From Nitrospira sp. SG-bin2 (GTDB taxonomy: Bacteria > Nitrospirota > Nitrospiria > Nitrospirales > Nitrospiraceae), in NCBI GenBank assembly GCA_002083405.1, contig LVWT01000045.1, forward strand, positions 18,321-82,320: a stretch of DNA of 64,000 nt, written 5' to 3'. Positions within the stretch are counted from its first letter, which is position 1. Every line of letters starts with the position of its first letter. Positions 52,672-60,465 of the stretch are shown here, piece after piece. A model generated the notes under the pieces. It saw only the letters and a list, made by a program, of their open reading frames with translations, was not told where the DNA came from and did no database searches. Both the position numbers and the translations under genes were made by a program.

Positions 52672-53004
52672 GTGCGCTTCTTGATAGGTCTTTCAATTTG
52701 TCTGGCCTTGTCTGCTTGTCTCCAAAAGACAAGGGATTTGACGGAAGTGGAGCACGGTGAGCTAATGCAATATCGGAATATGCTCATTGAACAAGCCAGA
52801 GCGGGTAAATTGAGCGAGGAGCAATATCACTGGTCACTGCTTGAGGAGGAGTGTCGGATAAGAGGGGGGTGTAGCGAGCAGTACAAGAGAGGTTATTGGA
52901 ACGCCTACAGGCGATCGAAGGGATTGCCTGAAATTCAGAGCCCTCCTCATTTTGTTTGCTCACAAGTAAGCTCGGGCAATTATTCAACCATCGTGTGTCA
53001 GTAA
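52672..53004 (+). CDS. Putative lipoprotein
   Basis: 110 residues from a GTG with SD aaagga. The signal MRFLIGLSICLALSAC carries a lipobox LSAC, so Cys16 is the likely lipid anchor. The mature part is charged and helical (DLTEVEHGELMQYRNMLIEQ, EEQYHWSLLEEECRIRGGC) with four further cysteines. No family recognised. It overlaps nothing once the GTG start is used and follows the exported protein by 50 bases. Confidence 0.65.
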   Translation: MRFLIGLSICLALSACLQKTRDLTEVEHGELMQYRNMLIEQARAGKLSEEQYHWSLLEEECRIRGGCSEQYKRGYWNAYRRSKGLPEIQSPPHFVCSQVSSGNYSTIVCQ

Positions 53005-53036
53005 GAGCGGCAACGGTGCCCTTTGTAATGCCGTGA

Positions 53037-53690
53037 GTGCGACAGCTCAGCCTGTTCCCTTTTCTCGGACTTGGTGTGCTTATGAAAAGTTGTCAAGCTG
53101 CCGGAGAGCGATTCTTCAGGGTGTACCATAAGCATTGTGTCAAGCCTGACAAGGACACGCTGTTCAATCTCCTCAATTCCACTCATGGTCTGAACGACAA
53201 AGTTCGAAAGGCAACTGGCGGGCATTTCTTCGGCTGCAACGAATTTATAGCGTTGAAGGCACTGCGAAATCTATTCCATCATGAAGTCGAGCTGGTCAAT
53301 GAAGTGCGAATCATCCCAGTCGAAAAGTTGCCGCTTCTAAGCACCGACAGTCCATTCCTGTGCCTGGTGCCTCGCGATCTTGTTCTGCAGTCATTTGCGC
53401 AGCTTGAAAGAAAGAGGCGCGTGCATGAGGAAGGCATCATTCGCAGTACGCTGAAGTGGTACGGAAATGTTGTCAATATCAATCCCTGCTTATTCAACTT
53501 TGCAGTTCATGTATTTGAGAAGTTGAAGACTCTTGGCGTCCAAGTCGGCGGAGACGAATACGCGGAATTCCAAGCAAGCTACGAGTTCGAAGACGAGACT
53601 GGGCACTCCCACTTCATTGCCGGAGACATCATTTGCCATGCAGGAAGTGTTGAGCAGGTTCTGGCGGTGGCATTCGAAAATGTCATCTAA
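53037..53690 (+). CDS. Hypothetical protein in accessory region
   Basis: 217 residues from a GTG, or 202 from the ATG at 53082 (MKSCQAAGERFF), which looks the better start because the first residues are hydrophobic without purpose. No family recognised. RFFRVYHKHCVKPDKDTLFN, FFGCNEFIALKALRNLFHHE and LCLVPRDLVLQSFAQLERKR suggest a helical, soluble protein. No SD is clear. Lower GC than the flanks. Confidence 0.6.
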   Translation: MRQLSLFPFLGLGVLMKSCQAAGERFFRVYHKHCVKPDKDTLFNLLNSTHGLNDKVRKATGGHFFGCNEFIALKALRNLFHHEVELVNEVRIIPVEKLPLLSTDSPFLCLVPRDLVLQSFAQLERKRRVHEEGIIRSTLKWYGNVVNINPCLFNFAVHVFEKLKTLGVQVGGDEYAEFQASYEFEDETGHSHFIAGDIICHAGSVEQVLAVAFENVI

Positions 53691-53753
53691 CTCCATCATC
53701 GACGGAAGTCATAACGAGGCGTGCTATAGCGATGACCAGGGTCATTGCTTGAC

Positions 53754-53780
53754 TTGACACCAGAGCGACTAACGTACACT
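53754..53780 (+). promoter_or_regulatory. Candidate promoter of the orphan XRE gene
   Basis: TTGACA (53754-53759) and TACACT (53775-53780) are separated by 15 bases, shorter than the ideal 17, and lie 16 bases before the ATG of the XRE gene. A leaderless or short-leader, autoregulated promoter would fit. Confidence 0.35.
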
Positions 53781-53796
53781 GCTGGTCTGATCAATC

Positions 53797-54081
53797 ATGA
53801 AGAAGAAAACGACGAAGTCCAGCGGCAATGTGTTTGTCGATCTTGGGTTCGATCCAGCTGAAGCGGCGGTGCTCCAAATGCGTTCCAATTTCATGAGCGA
53901 TCTTCGTCTCTATATCGAGAAGCAGAAGTTAACTCAAGCCGAAGCGGCCAAGCGACTTGGGATCGCACAATCCCGCGTGTCCGATCTTGTTCGTGGGAAA
54001 TGGGACAAATTCAGCCTCGAAATGCTCATTATGCTTGAGGCACGCTTCGGACGGACGATTCGGGTTGAATTCGCAGCGTAA
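53797..54081 (+). CDS. XRE-type helix-turn-helix protein (HigA-like), no toxin partner seen
   Basis: 94 residues. The conserved opening NVFVDLGFDPAEAAVLQMRS and the helix-turn-helix LTQAEAAKRLGIAQSRVSDL with the closing FSLEMLIMLEARFGRTIRV place it with HigA2/MqsA-like antitoxins usually encoded after a RelE/HigB toxin. No such toxin precedes or follows it, so it is an orphan, or its partner has been lost. Confidence 0.85.
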   Translation: MKKKTTKSSGNVFVDLGFDPAEAAVLQMRSNFMSDLRLYIEKQKLTQAEAAKRLGIAQSRVSDLVRGKWDKFSLEMLIMLEARFGRTIRVEFAA

Positions 54082-54172
54082 TTCAGACTCCCAAATTGGG
54101 AGCGGCGGCGGGACCCTTTTACTGCGCGTATCAGAAAAATTGGCATCCGCGCCTCACACCTGACGCCTCACG

Positions 54173-54220
54173 TCATTTCTGCGAATACCACCGATAGCTT
54201 TTTTGCTCCGTGAACTGAGC
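54173..54220 (-). pseudogene. Relic A: last 15 codons of an RRE-methyltransferase homologue
   Basis: On the minus strand the frame reads AQFTEQKSYRWYSQK and a TGA. This differs from the end of the intact methyltransferase at 56371-57861 by one residue (Ser for Gly). About 48 bases with four changes against 56371-56420. Beyond it similarity stops. Confidence 0.75.
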
Positions 54221-54303
54221 TAGGCGAGGGAGCCCGATGCAGGAAGTCCTGTTTGACTTATCGCTACTGACGCCATAATATTTGCCTGCTCGAAGGGAGG
54301 CAT

Positions 54304-54642
54304 ATGGATCAGGAATCGCTTGCCCAAATTCAACAGATTGTCGGCGCTGCGACCGAAGCCCTTCGGGCAGATCTTACCGGGACCCTTCGCACTGAAATTG
54401 CCGATGCGAAACGCCACACAGGCGTCCTTACTGAAGGACTCCGGCATGAACTTCAGCTTGTGGCTGAAGGCTTCCAGATACACCTCGATCGGCGTCATGC
54501 CGATGACCGTGAGCATGTGGATAATCAATTCAGAGAAACTCGTGCGCTCATCCAACTCTCCTACGGTCAGATACAAGAACGAGTTGAGCGGTTGGAACAG
54601 CGGGTCCGCACCATCGAGCAGCATCTCGGTCTCACCGTGTAG
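54304..54642 (+). CDS. Small coiled-coil protein
   Basis: 112 residues, helical throughout, with a heptad pattern (LAQIQQIVGAATEALRADLT, TLRTEIADAKRHTGVLTEGL, LIQLSYGQIQERVERLEQRV). Good SD (gggagg). No enzyme motif. It lies between two methyltransferase-tail relics. Similar small proteins accompany many accessory modules; the function is unknown. Confidence 0.65.
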   Translation: MDQESLAQIQQIVGAATEALRADLTGTLRTEIADAKRHTGVLTEGLRHELQLVAEGFQIHLDRRHADDREHVDNQFRETRALIQLSYGQIQERVERLEQRVRTIEQHLGLTV

Positions 54643-54663
54643 CCTCCTCAGTAATGCTTCAAC

Positions 54664-54764
54664 ATCTGTGACTGCCATCGATAGCCTTTTATTCCGTGAG
54701 CTGAGCTTTCGGTGCGCCGCCGGGGTTTTTCAATAACATGACTTTCAAGTCTGTGAGATAAACC
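54664..54764 (-). pseudogene. Relic B: last ~33 codons of an RRE-methyltransferase homologue
   Basis: Minus strand reads DLKVMLLKNPGGAPKAQLTE, where the intact gene has LDFKVLLLEKPGGAPKAQF. A TAA follows the Glu, and a one-base shift then restores KGYRWQSQ. So it is broken by a stop and a frameshift. The match is to the same 3' end as relics A and C. Confidence 0.75.
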
Positions 54765-54809
54765 AAGCGGAGTCGGGAGGTCGTTACAGTTGCAGGATGG
54801 CAGTTGCCT

Positions 54810-55226
54810 CTAGCGGGTGCGGAGCAGAGCGACAAACCCTTCCTGTTCAAAATGCCGATCGGTCGTCAGAGCTTCGGATAGATGGCGTTCACGCATGAGC
54901 AGCATCGACCCGCAGTCGGTCAGGCTGTATCCTTTGTCCGGCCTGGATTTGTAGAAGGCGAGACTGCGGCTGAATGTGCGGCGACTTTGCGGAATCACTG
55001 TGACTCGTGAATTGTTCATGATTGCTTCGACCATTTCAACTGCGGCGGCGCGGACATGAGGTCCTTTGTCGGCCAAGGCATGGAGAAACTCGGTAAGGAC
55101 TGCTTCTGTCGTGAAGAGGCGGCAGTGTCCCAACGCGGAGGACACTTCGACAGCTTTAGCGTGATATTGGTCGAAAGAATTCGTGAGGGCGATCCAATAA
55201 ACGGTGTCTGCGAAGAGGCGCTTCAC
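54810..55226 (-). CDS. vapC: PIN domain toxin VapC
   Basis: 138 residues. The four acidic PIN residues are visible: Asp in FADTVYWIALTN, Glu in TTEAVLTEFLHAL, Asp in GYSLTDCGSMLL and Asp in ALTTDRHFE. PIN toxins cleave tRNA or rRNA. GTG start overlapping the antitoxin stop (GTGA), so the pair is coupled. Not preceded by a promoter of its own. Confidence 0.88.
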   Translation of the reverse strand: MKRLFADTVYWIALTNSFDQYHAKAVEVSSALGHCRLFTTEAVLTEFLHALADKGPHVRAAAVEMVEAIMNNSRVTVIPQSRRTFSRSLAFYKSRPDKGYSLTDCGSMLLMRERHLSEALTTDRHFEQEGFVALLRTR

Positions 55227-55426
55227 GTTCCCTTGCTGCCGTAGAGGTAGTGGTCATGGTGAGCGGCGAGATCTGTGGGCAGTTTATGGAGGTCAGGTTC
55301 AGGAATAGTCCGGGCGATGCGCAAGATTTCTTCCCACACCGGGCGAGGCTTTCTTTTCTTGAGGGAGGAGGCGCTTTTTCGCCCACGTTTGGGGACTCTC
55401 GTGCGTACAGTCGATCGCGTGCTCAT
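55223..55426 (-). CDS. Small antitoxin of the VapC pair
   Basis: 67 residues, basic N-terminus (MSTRSTVRTRVPKRGRKSAS) followed by KPRPVWEEILRIARTIPEPD and DLAAHHDHYLYGSKGT. The last part matches the common VapB toxin-binding tail (D-HDHYLYG). No typical ribbon-helix-helix is visible, so the DNA-binding type is unclear. Start ATG at 55426 is preferred over one 27 bases upstream. Confidence 0.78.
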   Translation of the reverse strand: MSTRSTVRTRVPKRGRKSASSLKKRKPRPVWEEILRIARTIPEPDLHKLPTDLAAHHDHYLYGSKGT

Positions 55427-55500
55427 GATGGGTGGAATTATAGCGGGTAACATCTATGTTGTCCAAAGGTGGCTAGCCCTTGCAACTCATGCTTCCCGGT

Positions 55501-55572
55501 CTACCTCCGCGAGTACCATTGATGGTGTTGGTCCTCGGTGAATCGCGCTTTCGACGCGCCGCCTGGTTCGTT
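55501..55572 (-). pseudogene. Relic C: last ~24 codons of a further homologue
   Basis: Minus strand reads NEPGGASKARFTED then HHQWYSRR and a TAG. It aligns with EKPGGAPKAQFTEQKGYRWYSQK-type ends but diverges at about half of the residues, so it derives from an older or different copy. Only the tail remains. Confidence 0.65.
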
Positions 55573-55654
55573 GGTGTGAGAATCCTGTCGAAGTTGCCCC
55601 TGGGTGCAGAGTCTTGTACACTTCCTGCCGTGTGCCAATTTAGGAGTTCAGGCG

Positions 55655-55852
55655 ATGCCAGGAAATTCCGGTCAACCAGATGATGCGAAGATTGCCGACA
55701 ATTTGCGTTGCGCCATCGAGTTGACAGAGCTCGGATTACGTCTGCGTAGTGCAGTGCTGCAACAGAATAAGCCTCAGGGCGATGCCATGGTACAAGTCAT
55801 GCGCGAGATTCGCCGCGCAAAAGAGCAAGCATGGCAGAAGAATCACTCTTAG
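55655..55852 (+). CDS. Small helical protein coupled to a nucleotidyltransferase gene
   Basis: 65 residues: MPGNSGQPDDAKIADNLRCA and RLRSAVLQQNKPQGDAMVQV, helical and charged. An aggag SD precedes the ATG. Its 3' end overlaps the nucleotidyltransferase start by 22 bases. The pairing of a small helical protein with a nucleotidyltransferase resembles toxin-antitoxin arrangements, but the family could not be named. Confidence 0.65.
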   Translation: MPGNSGQPDDAKIADNLRCAIELTELGLRLRSAVLQQNKPQGDAMVQVMREIRRAKEQAWQKNHS

Positions 55853-56364
55853 CTCAGACCCTCTCGACTCTCATCACGGACTTCAATCGACGCGATATTC
55901 AGTATGCGCTGGCCGGAGGTTGGGCCTACAGCGCGTTGGTTGAGCCGCGAGCCACGACTGATATCGATGTCCTTCTGTTGATGGAACAGCCTTCCCGCGA
56001 TCGGCTACAGGCGCTGCTCTCGTCCCTTTTTGATTCGACCATCGTTCATCCGGCCGCGATGGTCTTTCATGGCATTTCGATTTGGCGATGCGTGGGCGTT
56101 CTCAAAAACCAGGAAGTCGTAATCGACATACTGTTGGCCGATTCCGAATATCTGCAGACAGCCCTGTCGCGTCGTCGGCGGATTCTGTTAGGAGATTTGC
56201 CGGTATCGATTCTGACACTGGAAGATTTGATTCTGCTCAAGACGCTGGCTGGTCGGCTTCAAGATCAGGCCGATCTTGAGAAAATCAGACTTCGTCAAGA
56301 CGAACTTCATATTGATTGGGCGTATGTCGGGGAATGGAAAGCAAAGCTGGGTCTTGCCCGATAA
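55831..56364 (+). CDS. Nucleotidyltransferase-fold protein
   Basis: 177 residues. AGGWAYSALVEPRATTDIDVLLL is broken here only for length: the core is GGWAYSALVEPRATTDIDV, a G-G/S motif followed by D-x-D of the minimal nucleotidyltransferase superfamily (about residues 29-47). VVIDILLADSEYLQTALSR adds a third acidic residue. Members include antitoxins that adenylylate toxins and small kinases or transferases. It ends 6 bases from the convergent methyltransferase stop. Confidence 0.78.
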   Translation: MAEESLLAQTLSTLITDFNRRDIQYALAGGWAYSALVEPRATTDIDVLLLMEQPSRDRLQALLSSLFDSTIVHPAAMVFHGISIWRCVGVLKNQEVVIDILLADSEYLQTALSRRRRILLGDLPVSILTLEDLILLKTLAGRLQDQADLEKIRLRQDELHIDWAYVGEWKAKLGLAR

Positions 56365-56370
56365 CCTGTC

Positions 56371-57861
56371 CTATTTCTGTGAATACCACCGATAACCTTT
56401 TTGCTCCGTGAACTGCGCTTTCGGCGCGCCGCCCGGTTTTTCCAGTAACAACACTTTGAAGTCGAGGAGGCCGAACCAGGCGGGATCGGCGACGTCGTGG
56501 TAGTGCGTACCCTGGATCTTGGGGAGCATGTCGCCGAGGGTCTGTTTGAGTTCCGGTTCCGTGTAGGCGCGGATGACGAACGGCTTGTCGATGGCCTGAC
56601 AAAAGCGTTGAATCGTATAGGCTGCGCCGGTGCAGAGGACCTTCGTGTCCGGTTTGAGTCCCAGAAATTGCGGGAGCGAGAGATACCGTTCCTGAAAGCC
56701 GAGCCAACGCGCAACATGCCGCAGCTGGCTGTATTGCACTTCATATTCGGTATGGCCCGGCAGCTTCACCGGCGCGGGCCAGCCTTCGTCGATTCCAAAC
56801 TCTGAGAGAAAGGCATGTCCGCCCGGTTTCAGGACTCGCCAGAGTTCCGCCACAAAGCGGGTCGGTCCCAGGTTGAAGATGACCTCTTCGGGCAGATCGG
56901 TTCCGATCGGAAGGCGCGCGCGCCTGATCCAATCCAGGGCTTCCTGGTGCTGTGCGGTTTCGCCACGGCCTGACGAGAGTTCCTGTTTCGTCAGCTTCAC
57001 CGGCGTCATGTCGGCCATGTTTTCGTTGTCGATGACCACATCGACGGAGTGGTCTGTGAAGGGAAGCGCTTCGCCGTTTGCTTGTGTGCCGATGACATTC
57101 CACCCTCCGGCCTTGGCGCGGGAGACTTGCCGCTTCAAGAACGGACCGGTGATGTCGAGCGAGCAATAGGTCATACCCTGTTTCTCGAACGGCAGAAGTT
57201 CTTTGCCTAACTCGCGTGCGACGTAGCCGAGGCCCCCGCCGATTTCCACGATCATGCGCGGTTTGGGGGTAAACCAGCCCAGCTTGCGGAGTTGTCGCAT
57301 CAGGAGCCGGCCGTAGGTCAGGCCGTTGAGGGCTTCGTTCGGCTCCCGGAACAGATGCGAGACCGTCGTCTCGATGACATCGAAATGGCCGTCGTCATCG
57401 GCGGCCTGGCTCAGTTCATGATGGTGGAAGTCTTCCAGATGTGCTTCGCCCTCGAATCCTTCCTGCCCCGACCAGCCTTCGCGGATTTGTTGCAGCAGAA
57501 GGTCCCATTTCCCTTTGTGCCGATGGCCACCCGGCGGTTCGGTGCCGTAATAGCAGAGCGAGAAGTTTGGCGTCGCCCATCGCTCCAGGTGCCAGAGCCC
57601 CGGCTGGCCGTCCGGTCCGCAGATCTTGCGCCCATATTGTTCAAGCAAGGCGCCGACGGTTGTGTGGCCGTTCATCGCGCGGAGCATGTTCAGGCCGGTC
57701 CTGTTCAGTCGTATCAGCGGAAGATTGTCATCAAGCGGGGCGAACCACCATTCGTCTCCATGGTGCTGATAGGCGACGAGATCGGGGATGTGCCAGGCGA
57801 AGAGATTCAACGTCTCTCCGGTCAGATTCAGTGGTTCTTGGATAGCAGTGACAGGCTTCAT
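56371..57861 (-). CDS. SAM methyltransferase with N-terminal PqqD-like (RRE) domain
   Basis: 496 residues. Residues about 22-85 (FAWHIPDLVAYQHHGDEWWF, LIRLNRTGLNMLRAMNGHTT, VGALLEQYG) have the PqqD/RRE pattern that in other proteins binds RiPP precursor peptides. The methyltransferase domain (about 200-360) has motif I MIVEIGGGLGYVARELG, SLDITGPFLKR, HSVDVVIDNENMADM and WRVLKPGGHAFLSEFG. C-terminal region to 496 is unassigned. It might methylate a peptide, but no precursor or radical-SAM gene is adjacent. Its 3' end is duplicated as three relics at 54.2-55.6 kb. Upstream lies a cupredoxin gene. Confidence 0.78.
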   Translation of the reverse strand: MKPVTAIQEPLNLTGETLNLFAWHIPDLVAYQHHGDEWWFAPLDDNLPLIRLNRTGLNMLRAMNGHTTVGALLEQYGRKICGPDGQPGLWHLERWATPNFSLCYYGTEPPGGHRHKGKWDLLLQQIREGWSGQEGFEGEAHLEDFHHHELSQAADDDGHFDVIETTVSHLFREPNEALNGLTYGRLLMRQLRKLGWFTPKPRMIVEIGGGLGYVARELGKELLPFEKQGMTYCSLDITGPFLKRQVSRAKAGGWNVIGTQANGEALPFTDHSVDVVIDNENMADMTPVKLTKQELSSGRGETAQHQEALDWIRRARLPIGTDLPEEVIFNLGPTRFVAELWRVLKPGGHAFLSEFGIDEGWPAPVKLPGHTEYEVQYSQLRHVARWLGFQERYLSLPQFLGLKPDTKVLCTGAAYTIQRFCQAIDKPFVIRAYTEPELKQTLGDMLPKIQGTHYHDVADPAWFGLLDFKVLLLEKPGGAPKAQFTEQKGYRWYSQK

Positions 57862-57928
57862 GGCGAGTGGTTCTTAGTGTTGCGGACACGCAGCCTACAG
57901 GAGGAGTTGGTGGTCCTGCAAGGTAGTC

Positions 57929-58336
57929 TTACAACTGTGATGGCGCCGGAACAGCGTCGGTCACAATTAGGACGCCTCGCATGATGGGATGGATACGGCA
58001 GTGATAAAGGTAACGCCCGGCCGGCAGGCCGGGAATGGTAAACTGCGCTCCCGGAGGGACAGGCCCTGAGTCGAATAAGCAGGGATGGCCATCCTCCACG
58101 CACCCGTTGTGGGTCACGGTGTGGTGGGTTGGCGTCGGGTTATCCCAGCGGATGGGGTTGCCGCTGGCCACGGTGGCAGTGACGGGAACGTAATAGGGCG
58201 ATCCGTCTTCCATGACGATCTGCGCAGACAGGGACGTGCCCGTAGCCGGCCAGCTTGAGCAGGCTCCTACCACTACGGCGAGGGCAATAGCTAATGTCCT
58301 ATCCAAGACGGCACGACTCCTGTAAAACGCGGTCAT
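57929..58336 (-). CDS. Cupredoxin (plastocyanin/azurin-like), probable lipoprotein
   Basis: 135 residues. Signal with lipobox VVGAC (about Cys26). The single cupredoxin domain has the copper ligands His in THHTVTHNGC, and Cys, His and Met in YLYHCRIHPIMRGVL, so a type 1 copper centre is expected. IPGLPAGRYLYHC is the standard strand before the loop. Such proteins shuttle electrons in the periplasm. Divergent promoter region not resolved. Confidence 0.88.
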   Translation of the reverse strand: MTAFYRSRAVLDRTLAIALAVVVGACSSWPATGTSLSAQIVMEDGSPYYVPVTATVASGNPIRWDNPTPTHHTVTHNGCVEDGHPCLFDSGPVPPGAQFTIPGLPAGRYLYHCRIHPIMRGVLIVTDAVPAPSQL

Positions 58337-58597
58337 GGCATAAGAGCCAAGAAGACTGTAGAGGATTCTCTGTCACTCGGTGGCTTTCTCCATCTTATTA
58401 TCACGAGCACGGGTTTTTCCAATGGAAGATTTTTGGGTCCTGCCACAGGGAGAGGCCTGTTCAAATCTAGAACGATGAGGAGGGATGGCTTGAGACGGGG
58501 TTCATCCATGAGATTGTTGCAAGAGCCTATTCGTTCATGCTAGATGGTGGCCGACAGCTCGTGGTCAAATCGGCCCGATGACAAGAGGAGGACTGGA

Positions 58598-59053
58598 ATG
58601 GCGAAGAAGAAGGCCGCAACCAAGAAATCGTCAGGAAAGAAAAAAGCTTCGGCATCATCCAAAAAGAAGGTGACGAATAAGAAGAAGGTGGCAAAGAAGC
58701 CGGTGAAACAAGCCGCGGCCGCGAAGAAGAAGCCTGCGAAGAAAACGGTCAAGAAGCCTGCGAAGAAAGTTGTGAAGAAAGCCGCTCCCAAGCCTAGTCG
58801 GCCAGCCCCAGCCGCCCCCAAAGCCGTGGCCAAGGAAGAAGCAATGCCTCGCAAGGCAGCTGTTGCTGCTCCGGTTGAGCCGCGGGAAGCAGATCTCGAT
58901 GAAGAGATAGCCGGTGAGGAATTGGAGATGGAGAGCGATATCGAGGAAGATGTGCAGGAAGAGTTGGACCTCGATGAAGATGACGAGAGCGACGGAATCA
59001 TTGAAAAGTCAGAAGACCTTCTGGACGAGCACGACGATTATCGGAACAACTGA
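58598..59053 (+). CDS. Lys/Ala-rich histone-H1-like protein with acidic tail
   Basis: 151 residues from an ATG with SD aggagg. The first half (to about residue 85) is made of KKP/AAKK-type repeats (KKKAATKKSSGKKKASASSK, KKPAKKTVKKPAKKVVKK) like eukaryotic H1 tails and bacterial Hc1/AlgP-type proteins. The second half is strongly acidic (DLDEEIAGEELEMESDIEED, DLDEDDESDGIIEKSED). The basic part probably binds DNA and the acidic part may modulate it. Composition bias means homology searches will be unreliable. Confidence 0.8.
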   Translation: MAKKKAATKKSSGKKKASASSKKKVTNKKKVAKKPVKQAAAAKKKPAKKTVKKPAKKVVKKAAPKPSRPAPAAPKAVAKEEAMPRKAAVAAPVEPREADLDEEIAGEELEMESDIEEDVQEELDLDEDDESDGIIEKSEDLLDEHDDYRNN

Positions 59054-59072
59054 TTTCTCGGCTGTCAGCTGA

Positions 59073-59139
59073 ACAGTGCCGGAACGAAGTCTTCGCTTCC
59101 CGGGGTACTCAATAGGGGGAGGGGCCGTTCCGGCACTGT
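59073..59139 (+). terminator. Terminator after the histone-like gene
   Basis: A perfect 14-base stem (acagtgccggaacg at 59073-59086 with cgttccggcactgt at 59126-59139) with a 39-base loop, followed by CTATTTC. The long loop is unusual for a Rho-independent terminator, so another structural role is possible. Confidence 0.55.
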
Positions 59140-59305
59140 CTATTTCAGAGCATTCTACTTCTCTCGCCCGACTGACGGCCTGAATACTGTGTCATTCTTA
59201 TTCTTTCCTTGCCCGCCCACATTGTCACGTCATTCATATCCGGTCGGCCTGGACTTGCCTTACTGGTAGGCCTCTCGTATAACGGCGCCCGTGGGTGAAT
59301 ATCCG

Positions 59306-60388
59306 ATGATTCATTGGGGCAGTCGATGCCTGGCATTGCTGCTTGGTTGCGGCGTTCTTGTCTTTGCGCAAGACGTGAGCGCGATGTGCCAGGTGGAGGC
59401 CCCTGCCGGTGGAACAGGCCGCCCACTTGTGAAAAAACTGGCGTCTGGTTGCACAGCGGCTGAGCGGGAAACTCACGCCGTTAACAGCGCGGCGATCATA
59501 GCGGCGCTGGAAGAAGGGCAGGCGGTCGAGCTGGCGGGCGTGATTGTTCGTGGTGATCTGAGCTTCGATCGTCTCCCCCTGCGGACGGCCAAGATGAAGC
59601 GGGGCTCTCCCCCTGAACAACAGGAACCGCCGAATCAGTTAAGTGGGCAGGAAGTGCGACTCGTCCGAGGGGCGCTGACGATCAGCGACTCGGTCGTTTT
59701 GGGAACGGTGCGTCACCGGTCTGCCCAAGGCACGCTTCAATTCGATGGGCCGGTGGATTTTCATGGGACGACATTCACGGAAGGGGTGGACCTTTCGCGT
59801 GCGCGGTTTCAAGGCATCGTCGATCTATCCGGGGTGGTACTTCAAAAAGAGGCGTTCTTTGTGCAAGGGCAATTCACTCGATCGCTGGCATGCAGAGAGG
59901 CCAAGTTTGGGCCCCATACGAGATTCCATCGCGCTATGTTTTATGGCGCAGTTGATTGCACCGGTGCGCTGTTCGATGGTCTGGCGGAGTTTCTCGAAGT
60001 GACGTTTCAACAACAGGCCTTCTTTGAGCGGGTGCGATTCGGATCGGGAACCGGATTTTCAGGGAGCCGATTCGCGCAGCAGGTCAGTTTTCATGAAGCT
60101 ATCTTCAGCCGTGACACGTTCTTTGGATTTGTCGTCTTTGAGGGGGCTGCTTCATTTGCAGGGGCGCAATTTTTGGGGAAGGCGGACTTTTCCGATGCGG
60201 AGTTCAAGCAGCCGGACGATCTGGCCAAGGCGCGATTTGACCAGCCGGCACTCCTGGCGCGCACACAGCGCGCTGTTCAAGATCAGCCCGACAAGGGGAT
60301 GGACTCGCCGATCGGCCAATATGCCCTGACGGTGGGATTGCTATTCCTCGCGGCGATGCTCCTGGCCTATGCGCTGAAGCGGAAATAG
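59306..60388 (+). CDS. Exported pentapeptide-repeat-like protein with C-terminal membrane anchor
   Basis: 360 residues. Signal peptide (CLALLLGCGVLVFAQDVSA, to about residue 26), then a beta-helix of F/L-centred five-residue units from about 145 to 315 (VDFHGTTFTEGVDLSRARFQ, VDLSGVVLQKEAFFVQGQF, VSFHEAIFSRDTFFGFVVFE, ADFSDAEFKQPDDLAKARFD). A final membrane helix (YALTVGLLFLAAMLLAYALK) anchors the end. Pentapeptide proteins of this kind form right-handed quadrilateral helices. The topology suggests a periplasmic face. The ATG at 59306 is preferred to a GTG 15 bases upstream. Role unknown. Confidence 0.8.
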   Translation: MIHWGSRCLALLLGCGVLVFAQDVSAMCQVEAPAGGTGRPLVKKLASGCTAAERETHAVNSAAIIAALEEGQAVELAGVIVRGDLSFDRLPLRTAKMKRGSPPEQQEPPNQLSGQEVRLVRGALTISDSVVLGTVRHRSAQGTLQFDGPVDFHGTTFTEGVDLSRARFQGIVDLSGVVLQKEAFFVQGQFTRSLACREAKFGPHTRFHRAMFYGAVDCTGALFDGLAEFLEVTFQQQAFFERVRFGSGTGFSGSRFAQQVSFHEAIFSRDTFFGFVVFEGAASFAGAQFLGKADFSDAEFKQPDDLAKARFDQPALLARTQRAVQDQPDKGMDSPIGQYALTVGLLFLAAMLLAYALKRK

Positions 60389-60465
60389 CCTACCATCATC
60401 GGCTAGCCACTACATATAGATTTCCGGCTTGCCCGCCCCCCCAATAAGTTGGTATAACCAGCCCC

